From: Telopea speciosissima
Lineage: Eukaryota > Streptophyta > Magnoliopsida > Proteales > Proteaceae
Reading direction: 5' to 3'
DNA length: 64,000 bases
Assembly: GCF_018873765.1 (NCBI RefSeq)
Contig: NC_057918.1
Coordinates: 8,688,862 to 8,752,861 of the forward strand
Positions 1 to 11,300 of this stretch are shown piece by piece. Numbering within the stretch: the first letter of the stretch is position 1; every line of letters starts with the position of its first letter. Below the pieces are notes generated by a model, which saw nothing but the letters and a program-made list of their open reading frames with translations, had not been told where the DNA came from and did no database searches. A program made the position numbers and the translations under genes.

Positions 1-662
1 ATGTTTGGTATGCATTCTTGAAATATATTATGTGCCTAGAATACATTCTGAAACGAAAAAATAAAGAAACTCAGGTTTGAGAACCTGTTCTACACCTAGA
101 ATCTATGATAAGAATGTCAAACCAAACGCAATCAATGAGAGCACACGTGGCTTTCAACAAGGGTGGAGTTTTTCATGTCATGGGAGGGGGTGGGGCGTGT
201 ACCTGTGCCTAGACACAAGCGTGAACGAAATATCGATGCATTCCTCGACCAGGTGGCGTTATTTATCCCTAAAAAATAATAAAGAAATGATAAAAAGTCA
301 GTATTAAATTAATCTCATCCCTAAAAATCAATGAAAGCAAATTTGTTAACCGATTGGTTCTTGATTTGGTAAAAGCAATTTGTGAGCCACTCACTAAGAA
401 TGGATACATATTAGTAGGTTACTAGGTAAAAAGGAAGGGCAATCTGGGTATTTAAAAATATGAGGGGAGAAGGAGAAGTAAAAGTTAAAAAACAGACAAG
501 TATCAGAAAATAAGTTTAAGGTAGAGGAGTTTTAATAAATATAGGCTAAGTGTAGGGAAGTGATAATAATTGCCCCTAAATTTTACCATGTATCGATCTA
601 CTGGAATATAAAAATTCTTCACCTTCAAGACTTCAACCGCCTGCCCTCGTCAATTTTACGGG
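1..662. other. Gene-free AT-rich stretch
   Basis: No coding region is supportable here. The short open frames have no recognisable domain and show the base composition of the surrounding DNA. It borders a foldback element and then the MOS2 pseudogene, so it may hold remains of that gene's promoter, but I see no clear TATA box at a usable distance. Confidence 0.5.
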
Positions 663-841
663 CGTGGCTCTTGTGCAGTCGTGGCAGGAGCTGCACACGA
701 AAACCACCCCAAATACAGGGATTGATCATTTTATATGTGGCTCAGGTGGGATTCACCTGTGAAATAACTATCTTAACCCTTTTTTTTTACTGTCCCTCAC
801 CGGTGCTGCATGCAGCTCCTGCCACGGCTGACAAGAGCCAA
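663..841. repeat. Foldback (MITE-like) element
   Basis: A left arm at 664-695 and a right arm at 811-841 are inverted copies of each other over about 31 bases with two or three differences; both contain GGCTCTTGT and GTGGCAGGAGCTGCA in the same orientation once one arm is reverse-complemented. The roughly 115-base middle has no reading frame of interest. This is the layout of a short non-autonomous DNA transposon or a foldback element. I could not identify a target-site duplication, so the family is unknown. It lies about 180 bases upstream of the MOS2 pseudogene start. Confidence 0.55.
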
Positions 842-1021
842 GGCCCAATTTTACCATGTGTCGCTTACTTCCCCTGTTAAAATTCCCCCTGGTCAGTGCA
901 AGAAGCCTAAAGTGCAAACCCTAGCGCCGCTCATCCTCCCCGACTGCAACTCTGCAAGCGGTTGCCCTCGCACCCTGCTCGATTAGTTTGTTCTGTAAGG
1001 AGTTTGAGGTAGTAAGAAAGC

Positions 1022-2320
1022 ATGAAACTCTCATTCTCTCTACCATCCAAAGCATCTTCCAAGCCAAGTCAACACAGGCCCGCTGAGATTTTCAAAGAAG
1101 ACAACTCCAATGAAGATGGAGAAATCAAGCACGAATACGTGACAGAGTTTGACCCCTCCAAAAGACTGAATTGTTCGGAAAAGCTTGTAATTCCGCCTAT
1201 TCCTAACACATGGAGACCCCAGAAGAAAATGACGAACCTTGATCTCCCTGTTCGCTCTTCTGCTGCGGATGACCTTGGTGTCGGCTTTGAGGTTGAAGCT
1301 CCTTCAACTGTTGGAATACCTGATTCAAACGTGTCCTATGGTTTGAATCTCAGACAAGATAAGGAAGTCAATATTAGCCAGGATGACAAAGATAAGATGG
1401 AAGTGGATCCTCCAGCCGGATCTGGGCCCGGTGAGGATTTGGCATTGCAGAGATTCAAGGAGGATATGAAGAATCTGCCTGAAGATAGAGGATTTGATGA
1501 ATTTGTTGATGTTCCTGTTGAGGGTTTTGGTGCAGCGTTACTTGCTGGGTATGGATGGCATGAAGGGAGGGGCATTGGAAAAAATGCCAGGGAGGACGTG
1601 AAGGTTGTGGAGTTTACTAGGAGAACCGGGACGGCTGGGTTAGGGTTTGTTGCAGATATGCCGGATGCAAAGAACCACCAACGTGATTCCAATGCACAGA
1701 ATGTTCGGCGGAAAGGGTCTAATGAGCAGATTGATCGCTTGCAGGCTCAGATGGATGATATGCTTGCCCCACAGAAGCCTAGGGCTCAGGAGAAGGGATC
1801 GTAGTCATGATAGAGGAGGCATATCCAGAGGCAAGGACCATAGAAGAATCGATGATGAAATGGGGAAAGAAGAGGGAAGATAAGGTGAAGAACCGATACA
1901 CAGCGATCCATATTATTCCAATAGCTGTAGGGAAGAAAAGAGGAGAACAACAATTTATTGGCTTACAAGTCATATTTGAGTTAGAATTGTTAATAAAGAT
2001 TTCAGAGGAGGGAAGCTTACTTGAAGGAGGGAGAGGTTATTGACGTTGTAGGTCCAACTACTTGTGACATATCTATGGATGAGAACAGGGAGCTAATCCA
2101 AGGTGTGGATCAAGAAATTCTTGAGACAGCACTTCCAAGGCGTGGTGGCCCTGTTCTTGTTCTCTATGGGAAGCACAAGGGTGTGTTTGGAAGCCTTGTG
2201 TAAAGGAACATTGAGAAAGAAACTGGTGTTATCCAAGATGCAGATACACATGCATTGCTTAATGTGCGCCTGAAACAAATTGCAGAGTATGTGGGTGATC
2301 TAAGTTATCTAGGAAACTGA
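1022..2320 (+). pseudogene. MOS2: MOS2-like G-patch/KOW RNA-binding protein, decayed
   Basis: MOS2 is a nuclear RNA-binding protein needed for innate immunity and microRNA processing in Arabidopsis. The first frame (1022-1804, 260 aa) starts with the typical MKLSFSLPSK and carries a G-patch near residues 165-215 (GFGAALLAGYGWHEGRGIGK, then TGTAGLGF). The frame is lost near 1795-1804. Matches to the family continue in other frames: a basic SHDRGG linker, a WLTSHI-like segment near 1960 with a stop inside it, then the second KOW region from 2021 (EGEVIDVVGPTTCDISMDE, ALPRRGGPVLVLYGKHKG). An in-frame stop at 2201-2203 is followed by the expected end (KETGVIQDADTHALLNV ... IAEYVGD) and a final stop at 2318-2320. 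The first KOW segment appears deleted. I infer at least two frameshifts plus two in-frame stops. No intron is visible, so this could be a decayed native copy or a retrocopy. A G-patch-only product from the first frame cannot be excluded. Confidence 0.88.
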
Positions 2321-3610
2321 TTCTTTTAGGCTACCTCATTGATGGAATTGAAGTTGAACAACTTACTCTGTTTATGGAGCTGGCCCTTTTCATGTAAGGG
2401 TAATTGAAAGATCATGTTTCCTTACCCCACATTTTCCCATTGTGCTGTTAGTGTTTCTTTGTACAATGCAAGTGGCAACAAGGGAAAGTATTCAAAAAAG
2501 AAAATGTCCAGATGTTGATCGAGCAGGTTAGCTATTTAGGATTTATTTTTGTGCTTTCAAGTTGTTTTCAAAATTTTTGTTCATGTCTGCAATCTGCATC
2601 TGATATTTGTTAGAAGTGTTGTACCCATTTTCTCTTTTCTTGATCAGTCACACCAATAATAATTATCAAGAATGTGATATGGTTTTCTTCTTGATTCTTT
2701 TCAGTTCTGTCTCATACACACACTCACACTTAGAAGCTTCGTTACGATCATGTAGGGTGTTCATGTTTTTTTTATTTTGGATAGTTAATTGATATGAACA
2801 AGAAATTAAAATCTATAATAAATACAGTGACAGTGATCAACATATTTTTTACACGATCTGATCACTCAGAAGAGAAATCCTCAGGTAAACTAATAATGAG
2901 CTCCTCCCTCTTTACACATTAGAAAGTAGATAAAATAACAGCCTAACAAAATAGAAATTTCTACCCTCTTGCTATCTAAACAGGAAAAAATAAAAAAAAA
3001 AAAAAAATAGAAACTATATAAACTATAAACTGAAGACAAGGGAAACTAAGGAAATAGCAAGTAAATAAAACAGCAACTAATCTCTGTCAAAAGAACCACA
3101 AAATCTCAACCAAAGGAGCCCACTCCAGCCATATGCAAGCCTCAAAAACCCGTCAAACTTGGTCCATGCCACTAATCTGGATATGGCCCATGTGCACCAG
3201 AATCTGACCCATGAGTATGGGTCTGGTTCTTGAGCTCTCTCCTGCGTGTGTAGACCTTGAAGTCTACATCAATTGGGGACAGTTATCCTTTATGAAATAG
3301 CTTTCTAACCTTTCTTATTTCATTTTCGTCCAGTTAGGGCTCTCTGGCTCAGGCTTTGTATATCATTCTTTTTCTCCCTTTCTAATAAAACTATTATTCA
3401 TCAAAACAAAACAAAAAAAGGCAACTGAACTGGCTTCTTCAAATGCTTCTTCCGTTTTTGATAGACAATTAGGGTTGCTCTTCATGGATGGACATGCATT
3501 ACACATTAAACCATTTAAAGACTGTTTCATTTACATGATGTAATGTACGCCAATTCAGCATAAAGGCCGATTAGAGTATAAGAATGGCATTCAAAATCGT
3601 GGAATTTTTA
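2321..3610. other. Gene-free stretch, AT-rich
   Basis: Nothing codable was recognised. The stretch holds an A-run near 2991-3007 and ordinary AT-rich intergenic sequence. It separates the MOS2 pseudogene from the LTR-like fossil. Confidence 0.5.
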
Positions 3611-4950
3611 TGTAGTGGCACATATGCCAGTACAAGAGATGATGCAGAGTCATCACCAAATAGGGCTTGTTTCACTGGGAATAAGTCTAGGGTTGGGTTA
3701 CATACATGTTGGGCCTTTGATCCCATGGGTTTCTAATTTAATAGGCCACTTTTCTGGGCCTAAAATAGGGGTACATAGGTTGCATACGGGATTAGCCCAA
3801 TACTTTGTTTTTATTTAGTGTTTTTAATTGAACCGGTTTAAATTGGTTGCATCCAATTGGCTAAGAGGTTCTTATATCCTATTGGCTAGTAGGGAATCTT
3901 CTTTTATTTTAAGTAGTTAAGTTGTTTTTAAGTCATTAGGACTCTATTTTGAGTCTATTTCAGCTTCCTAGTCAGTTTAAGTTAGCTAATAGGTTAAGGA
4001 TTGGGTTAGGCCATTCCTTTTTAATGTCTAAGTCTAATTTTAAGTCTTTTATATAAGGTTCTAAGGGGGCCATGTATTGAAGACGAATTTGATTAATAAA
4101 AACTCAGCTTTATGCTTGCTGCCTTTGCTCCATTGTGAGTGTGCCTTGTGAGTAATATCAAGGTTGCCTTGTGATTAATATCAAGGTGAAGGGATTGGTG
4201 GATCTCCAATCGACTCCTTGCATCGTGAAGATCGGGAGGGCTGCTACTTATCTCCTTGCATTGTGAAGATCGGGAGACCCCATTGTTCATCTTCAAAGCT
4301 GCTGCCATTGAAGACCTGCAACAAGTAAGAAATTCTGCAACTATTCTTCTTCCTTGTAGGAGGTCACATACAAGGTGATTTTCGTGAGAATTCTGCCTAG
4401 CCAAATCTAACCATTAGAATCTGCTAAAAATTTGATCAAGTCTTCCTCAAACCCTAAGAGAGACTTAATTCAAATTTCAGCACCATCCACCCAGCCGATT
4501 GTCTGAAATTACAGTTTTACCCCTCTCTCCTACTTCTACTAGGAAACCTTCATAACTCCAAATCTGTCCATCAGTTTCAAACTAAACTTTCAGCATACAT
4601 CCCTTACATCATTGTTGACACTCGATCCAAGTTTCAGCCCCAAACTCCCACTCTAACCCCTTCATCTCCTTGCTCCATTAAAACCCAAACCCAAAACCCT
4701 AAAATTCAATTCTGCCCAAAATTACAGAATTTCATAACTCATCCAAATCCTAACCTTTTTATACCATATTGACCCCCTAGACCTGCCCAGACCTGCCCAT
4801 TAATACCCTATAAACCCCTTTCCCAATATCCAACCCAAACCCTAGGAATTGACCTAAATCCTAGTGCTGTCCATTCAAACTAGCAGCCCCTTTTGTTATT
4901 TGATCCTGTTGTTTGGCTTCTAGTAGGTCTCCTACCTATCTAGGACTACA
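3611..4950 (+). mobile_element. Probable LTR fossil (solo LTR or fragment), Ty3-type look
   Basis: The stretch begins TGTAGTGGCA and can be read to an end at ...GGACTACA, giving TG...CA ends. Inside, a short-promoter-like part is followed by an AATAAA-type signal near 4095 and a pyrimidine-rich tail with many CAAACCC/ACCCTAA words, an arrangement often seen in long plant Ty3/gypsy LTRs. No internal gag or pol region was recognised next to it, so it would be a solo LTR or remnant. I found no convincing target duplication and the edges are approximate. It looks old and broken. Confidence 0.4.
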
Positions 4951-6090
4951 TTAAGAGATGTATACATTTTAGTTGGATCCAATCAAATGGTATAAATGTG
5001 CTCAAAATCGTAAGATTTCCACAGCGGGCCCAATACAAGCCGGAAAGAATTTTAAGTGGATTCTGCCAATTGCAATAAATCAGCATATCTTTATTGTTCC
5101 CTGAGTTCTTATCCTCTCAAGGTACCAAGTTTTGGTTTCAGTGACCATTTTGGTCCATGTGGATATAGAAATGCTTCGATCTTATAGAGAAATAAGGACA
5201 TAGCTAATTGTCTTAAGGAGGGTCCTGGGAAGGGTGGAGCAGGATCAGTGCTATCCTTAAGCAATTTTTTAGCGCTAGCCTCCTCTCAGGTATTTGACTA
5301 GAAGATAAACATTTAATATGAACTGAATGGAGAAAAATGTGTATCTATGTATCAAAAAAAATCATTTTATAAATTCTTTTTCTCTGTAAGGGTGTGAGAT
5401 AATGCAAGCACTGATTGTTTACCTACTTTCTTCCAGAAACTTCAGTATGCTTTTGTGACAAAAATGTGATGCTTGCATGCACTTATGTACATATTAAATT
5501 TGTAGAATTTTAAACATGACATGATCACATGAACATGCCTTAACTATAAAACCAGCATTTAGCAATTCCCTGACTGTCTATGGCATGCATTAGTTTCAAA
5601 GTAGACTCATGAGAAATAGCACTTAGTTCCAGAAGATTAAATGGGATTTCTGGAAATGGACGTCAAGTAGCTGGCTTTTTCCAGCTGCTTCAGCTTCAAA
5701 ACTTGTAAATTTAGTAACTAGTTCCAATTCTTTAATTGTATGACATCGTTACACTGAAATCCAAGCCTTCTGCTTGTGTTATTACTTTAGCGGCTTTAAA
5801 TTACCAACACATCAAGCAAACATTATATATCACAACATCTAACGCATGAATAATGGGCTTAAACAAATTACATTTCCTTTTCCTAGTCATATTCTTCAGT
5901 TAAAGAGAGAAAAATATCATTGAAGATAATCCATGTAAATCCCCTCCACTCAGCAAACAACGTAGAGCACAAACAAGAATCCGCTATGATGCAAGCGCCG
6001 CCTAGACATCATTGGTGCAGTCTGTCCTTCAAGAAGGTGAATGGTCCTTGGACCCACCTGTGTCCCTCGAGCTTTTGGAAGTGTGGAAAC
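4951..6090. other. Gene-free stretch
   Basis: AT-rich sequence without a recognisable gene, RNA or repeat. It could be part of the same old insertion as the preceding LTR-like stretch, but nothing in it proves this. Confidence 0.4.
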
Positions 6091-6099
6091 AGTTGCCAT

Positions 6100-6690
6100 A
6101 TGTCAAGAAATTGCATGCTTGGGAATCTGATTTGGTGGTGTAGAAGGCTACGCCTTCTGGACTCTTCACATCCAAGTCAGCTTGGGAGATATGGTTAGAT
6201 CAACAGCCATAAAAGTTCCTTGGATAGATGCAGTTTAGTTCATGATTAAGATTCCTAGACAGTCTTTTACAACTTGGTGCTGCTTAGTGAATGCATTACC
6301 CACTACAGACCAACTGTTGGGTTGAAATGGAAAAACAGGGATCATCTCTTCTTTGATTACAGTTTCACTTCTGAAGTTTGGGAAGATATCTTACAGATGT
6401 GTTCGAGTATATGGCATTGGAGACATAATCCTCTAAGGGAAGCTACATGGGTATAACTCAACCTGTGCTGGTCACTCTTCTTTCTCTTCTAATTTCTCTT
6501 GCTTTATTTCAGTTAACATTACCGTTACAGAACCTGTGCTGTTATTTCTCTGCTCCAGTGAGTGTATTGGAGTTTTCATTCACTGTTATGGAAAGATTAT
6601 TGGAGGAATGTCGCTGCACCATTGTCACAAGAGATCAGGTCGGTGATTCATCTCTGCGGCTACTATTTTCTTCAGTCTTGAGGGCTGCTG
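6100..6690 (+). mobile_element. LINE remnant, 3' reverse-transcriptase zinc-binding region
   Basis: Translated in more than one frame, the strand gives the features of the zf-RVT region that follows the reverse transcriptase in plant L1-type LINEs: GLFTSKSAWEIW near 6150, then IPRQSFTTWCCLVNALPTTD near 6250-6310, then RDHLFFDYSFTSEVWEDIL (6337-6393). Family members read like FSVKSAW, IPRHSFILWLAL..LPTKDRL and HLFF.C.FS..VW. The match needs at least two frame changes and contains stops, so it is inactive. A further weak W-R-N type match near 6575-6620 may be the start of the downstream linker. The reverse-transcriptase core itself was not found upstream, so it is probably 5'-truncated. Confidence 0.6.
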
Positions 6691-6818
6691 TTAGGGCTTA
6701 TTCTGGAGTGAGTATTTTCTTGTTAGCTTGCTGCCGATTACCCATTGAGGCTACTGCTACTGCTGATCTGAAACATATATTTGGTTGTTGATTGCAATTC
6801 TAGAGATTATTATAAGAC

Positions 6819-6968
6819 TGTTATTCTGTACTCTTTGGTCTACTGTGTTTTTTTGGATAGTTAGGCCCCAAGGAGAGTTGAACTTATGACCTCTTATTTG
6901 TGAGGTGTTGGTCCTTGCCAACTGAGCAACCCCCTCGGGGTGTTATTCTGTACTCTTGGTCTACTGTG
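6819..6968 (-). mobile_element. Short tRNA-derived SINE with long target-site duplication
   Basis: Read on the minus strand from 6940 to 6848, the body has a pol III A-box-like TTGCTCAGTTGG and a B-box-like AGTTCAACTC, about 35 bases apart as in tRNA-derived SINE heads, and ends in a short A-run (the T-run at 6847-6854 on the plus strand). It is flanked by near-identical direct repeats at 6819-6847 and 6941-6968 (TGTTATTCTGTACTCT... to ...CTACTGTG) that differ by one extra T. These are best read as a target-site duplication of 28-29 bases. The body is only about 93 bases, little more than a tRNA-like head plus tail. It is not a tRNA gene: no acceptor stem pairing or anticodon arm is convincing. 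A second, more diverged copy lies at 61903-61978. Confidence 0.72.
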
Positions 6969-7488
6969 GTCATTGTTACATTCTGGTGTATTGTTTTTAA
7001 TGTTCTTAAGCACCTCTTGGTAATGTAGAACACATCACCAATACTTGCTCTTAGCCTCTCAAATCCTTGCTTAGCCAAGTCATTGGCTAAATCATTTGTT
7101 AACTTCGACTTCCACTTTAATGAGATATTCACTTGGGAATCTAGGTCACTGATGGAATGGATGAGATGGGATAATTGCCAAGGACAACTTGACCTTTTCC
7201 TCATCCAACCAATGACTGTCATTGAATCCCCTTCCCCAATGAAACTGTGAGCACCCTTGGAGATTGCAGTATGCAAATCAGTCCGTAAGGTCAACAACTC
7301 AGTCTTAATAAGCTGCATTCAAGTGTAGGACCTGAGAAGACTTTTAGAATCCTGCCTTCAGTGTCTCTGATGACTCCCCCTATTCTAGATGGGCCTTTGT
7401 AGCCAAAAGAACAACCATCGAAATTGAGTTTGAAGGATCCAGTGGAAGGACTCCATGATACGATCTTTCTTGTCCGGGAGGGTGACAA
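6884..7488 (-). mobile_element. LINE remnant, RNase H domain
   Basis: On the minus strand two frames give the RNase H domain found at the 3' end of many plant LINEs. The first (7488 down to about 7300) reads WSPSTGSFKLNFDG, then GPSRIGGVIRDTEG and FSGP; the second (7318 down to about 7000) reads TELLTLRTDL, GEGDSMTVIGW, CPWQLSHLI and LTNDLANDLAKQGFERL. The acidic positions expected for catalysis (FDG, TELLTLR, EGDS, NDLAKQG) are visible, but a frame change separates the halves. Its low-coordinate end runs into the short SINE and its target duplication, so the SINE probably inserted at or near this LINE. It points in the opposite direction from the zf-RVT remnant at 6.1-6.7 kb, so they come from different insertions or one was inverted. 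Confidence 0.7.
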
Positions 7489-7830
7489 TCTAAGACCTGA
7501 AATTAATACCTACAGAGTTAACCAATGGGAATGCCTTTAAATGTTGGATCCGCTGCTGCACAATGTGCCACCTTCAAGCTGCCCAATTTCTCTAACTAGA
7601 GAGAATGTCTCTCAATGCCTTTTTTGCTGTTTGATACATGTCAAAATTCTTTTGAATATTCATGCTCTCTGAGCAAGTCAAAATGCTAGTGTATATTCAG
7701 GCTACATAAGCAAGTCATTTAGGCTAGTGTACCATAAACTTAAAATGCCTAGACCCTTTGTTTCCCCCCCCCCCCACCCCCAGTGAATGATCTATTGCAA
7801 TGCATCTGCGGTGAGTTTGACTGAGAGAAA

Positions 7831-8550
7831 CTGAATCTCTTGTAATTGATATTGATCTCATGGCCTCATGCTTTGAGTTTCTTGTGGTATAGTCTAGTGA
7901 GAAGAGGAGTGGATATGCTTGGTTTTTTTATTTGACAACCAGTTATTTGCTTGGTAATTTTTGTGATTTGGCATTCTTCTTTCTGGTGGTGGTTGTTTCT
8001 GTCCATTGGTGGCCCTTACGTGCGTTTATTGTAGTTGGCTTGCATCATTCTGGTGTCAGAGCAAAGCATGTATGTTCGTATCTTATAAGTTATAACTGGA
8101 TTTTGTATTTTCTGTTGGGAGAATAGTCCCCCATCGGTTACCCCTAAAAGCCTCCCGTCGCGTCGTATACCTGTGAGTTCCTACACCCAATAGTTTGAGC
8201 TTGAATGGCTGAATCTCTTGCAATTGATATTGACCTCATGGCCTCATGCTTTGAGTTTTTGGTAGAGTCTTGTGAGAAGAGGGTTGGGTATGCTTGGTTT
8301 CTTATTTGACAACCAGTTATGTGCTTGTTAATTTTTGAGCTTTGGCATTCTCGTTTCTGTCCATTGGTGGCCCTTACGTGTGATTATTGTGGTTGGCTTG
8401 CTTCATTCCGGTGTCACAGTGAAGCATGTATGTTCATATCTTACAACTGGATTTTTATTTTTTTGGTGGGAGAATAGTCCCACATCGGTTACCCCTAAAA
8501 GCCTACCGTTGCCTCATATATCTGTGAGTCCCTACACCCAATAATTTGAG
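7831..8550. repeat. Two-copy direct tandem duplication, about 0.35 kb per unit
   Basis: Unit 1 (about 7831-8199) and unit 2 (about 8209-8550) share the same order of segments with scattered differences: CTGAATCTCTTG, CTCATGGCCTCATGCTTTGAG, TGACAACCAGTTAT, GTCCATTGGTGGCCCTTACG, GAAGCATGTATGTTC or its near copy, GAATAGTCCC, CATCGGTTACCCCTAAAAGCC and CTACACCCAATA. Small indels explain the length difference. Open frames in both units are short and not conserved as protein. The CCCACATCGGTTA word near the end of each unit is common in plant LTR and TRIM ends, so each unit might be a terminal piece of a transposable element; that is inference. Confidence 0.7.
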
Positions 8551-11104
8551 TGTTTGGGTTGAATATTTACATTTTCATCCAAGAAGGGAACAATGTTCTG
8601 ACTCATGACATGCATGACGGGTATTCGGTTTTGAAAAATTCAGTCCAGAAGGTGTTATAGGATACTTTAGACGACAATACTGGGATATACTGTAGAGGGT
8701 TTTGTCATTCAATTTACATGGGGAGGTATGCATTGATGGTACTGAGTGCAGAATTGCTTATTTGGAAGATTTACTGTTAGATGCGTGTTGGATCGAAGAT
8801 ATATAAGATCAATCATTTCAAGAAGATCCCAGTTGGGCTTCTGATGCGACCAGTATGTTCAGTTACTGCCGATGAAGGACATTGCCAACAATTTTTTATT
8901 GCAAGGCTGAAGATGAGGATGAATGCAAGTTATGGTTTTAAACTTTTACATGGACATCCTTAAATCCTTTGATTGAGGTCGTCACTCTGGATCAGTTTAT
9001 TGGTTGGAAATACTAATAGCATTAATTCTTTAAAATTTTCTTGCTATTGAGCTTGATTGATAGGGTTTATTCATGGTAGAGCTTGTATATTATTGCTCTT
9101 TTACAATACTTGAGATCTCTTTATTTGAACAAGGGAGAATTTATGCATCCATATAGGGTCCTAGGGGAGTTTTCTATTTAATGTATAGGGTTCACCATAT
9201 CTAGGATTTCTGAATGTTTTTACTTTCGAGTCATATTAGGGTATTGGTCAGTTATCTGCATCTAATTATATCAAATTTTCAGCATTTAGTTTCCGAGTAT
9301 ATGTGTCTGCAGACCAGGGGAGCTTTTGGCATTTTGAAACTTCTGGTTTGAAGTTGAGTTTTTATTATGTATTAAGTGTATTAAATCTTAGAAGTTAGAA
9401 CATTAAAGGGTTCTGGGCAATGGTCTTGTAATTTTTCTATTGATCATCATTGCAATGCCGGTTCTTCTTGTGTGCTTGAGCTTTCCCTAGGATTCATTTT
9501 TTTAGCCACTGAAGACTGTTATAGAAGGCTTCCCTCACACATGTGGAACATTGAAAATGGATAAGCAATTTAATTTATCGAGATCTGATTGTTTTTTCTT
9601 GTTCTCAGATTAGTAAGCTTGAGTTAGTAAAAGCCATACCCAGAATTTCCCTCATGGTCTGATATTTGGCCAGTTGTTACAGGACTTGGGAGTATTGTAA
9701 GTGTACCAAATCAGCGAAGTTGTCTAGATTGGTTGGTGCCCTTATTGCTTAATATAAAAATTGAGCTCATACCATGGTGTTTGCTAAAAACTTGTATTTT
9801 ATATTGTGGTAAATTTTTTTCCCTAGAGGCATAGATGCTATTCTTGCTATTTTGATATAACTGTTGTTATTACAGCTGGTGATCATTGTTACTGTTCATT
9901 ATTGGTTCCTCAAATGTAAGAGTATTTGAAGTCATCCTGCATCAGTTCTATTCTTCAATCATTGTCCAACAAAACCCTATTATTTAGTTTCATGCCCATG
10001 TCCAATTTAGACCTGTTGTGAAAGAGGTGTGTGCTAACTACCATACTACCATAGCACCAAGCTAGGTTGTACCAACATGGTAGTTATTAGCAGACAAGGT
10101 AATTGGTGCCCAAGGCTAACTAGTACAGGTTGGGTGGCATTGATTTGGCATAAAGCATAGTGGCAGACAAGGTAATTCGTGCCCAAGGCTACCACTGGTA
10201 TTGTCTATTGTAGCGGTAAGGAGGAGCAATCTTGAAACATCACTGAAGGCTATAGCTGGTGTTCTTGTTGATACTCCATGCAAAATCTCAAAGCCCAGCA
10301 AGAGGCCAATAAGGTGTGAGCAAATGACACATCAAGTAGCAGCCAGAGTGCAAAGAATATGAGAAGAGTAACACTCAGAGCGATGGGGCGAGGGAACATG
10401 AGAACTTGGAGTGCTTGGGCCTCTTGGATTCACAGTTAACAAAACCAAGCCGTATGGACATGGTGCTTACCGAGCTGTTGAGGATCAACTGGACCTTAGT
10501 TTCAGGTTTACCCTCTACAATTTTGGGGGCTTTGACAAAATGATGGCTTCTTATATGGGGAAACAAGCTTCTGATTTTCTGCAGTTATTTTGTTTATAAC
10601 AAAATAGAAGAAGATTCCGGCGTTGCGTTACTTAAATTTGGGGAGATGTAGAGAAGTATTGCAGACTCGAAACCTAGACGTGCTGGATTTTGTTTCAAGG
10701 TTTTTTGACAGTGGATTTCGACCCTAGCCTCCCTAGGCTTCTTTTCGGTCAGTTCCAAAACCAAGACAACTCGAAGATTCCAGTCAGTTTCGATGGAGAT
10801 TTAATTCCATGTAATGAAAACAATTAAAAGAGTACTTGTTGGTTCATTGTCATGGTTTCCATTTCTGTGCTTCTACAATAGTTCCTAGCTGACCCACCAT
10901 GAGTGCATCCTACCTAATCATAGAGGCTTCTAATATTTCCTTCATGATTTCACTTCAGGGACCCAGTTGTTGTCTAGGCCAGGAAAGACACCAGGCAAGG
11001 AGTTTTAAAACTCAACTCTATGGTGCTTTGACTGTTTGTCTTCATGGTATTCGATTGTTATATTAGGTTATCGATCTTCATTAAAGCACTCCCTTACGGT
11101 TACT
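8551..11104. other. Gene-free stretch with one small direct repeat
   Basis: No gene was recognised. A direct repeat of about 30 bases (GCAGACAAGGTAATT, then GTGCCCAAGGCTA) occurs at about 10090 and 10163, offset 73 bases, with one difference. The rest is ordinary AT-rich DNA. Confidence 0.4.
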
Positions 11105-11300
11105 CTTTTAAAAACCGGATTCCGATCAGGTGAATCAGAAATCGGTTGAGTCCGATCCCGATTCCTGCCGTTCTAGAACAGAAGATTCACACTGTATGTT
11201 TAGGATTCAAACGGAATCCGGCCAATTACGGCTGATTCGGAATGGAATCAGATTGGAATCGACTGGACCCAATTCATACACTGATTCCTTGTTTTAAAAC
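11105..11300. repeat. Degenerate GATTCC/ATCGG dispersed repeat
   Basis: A GC-richer island dense in GATTCC, GGAATC, CCGAT and ATCGG words in both orientations, bordered by TTTTAAAA-type words on both sides. Similar islands occur near 11940-12130, 13930-14075, 22480-22750, 24640-24720, 25320-25540, 53935-54090, 55145-55320 and 61100-61160. It does not code for protein. It looks like one old repeat family or a set of related ones; no family name can be given. Confidence 0.4.

Noticed and set aside
6858-6940. Possible functional tRNA gene
   Set aside because: A- and B-box words are present, but acceptor and anticodon stems do not pair convincingly and the element has an A-tail and target duplication, so it is a SINE.
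10375-10599. Opposed frames of about 62 codons
   Set aside because: Both strands open by chance over the same 190 bases; no similarity recognised.
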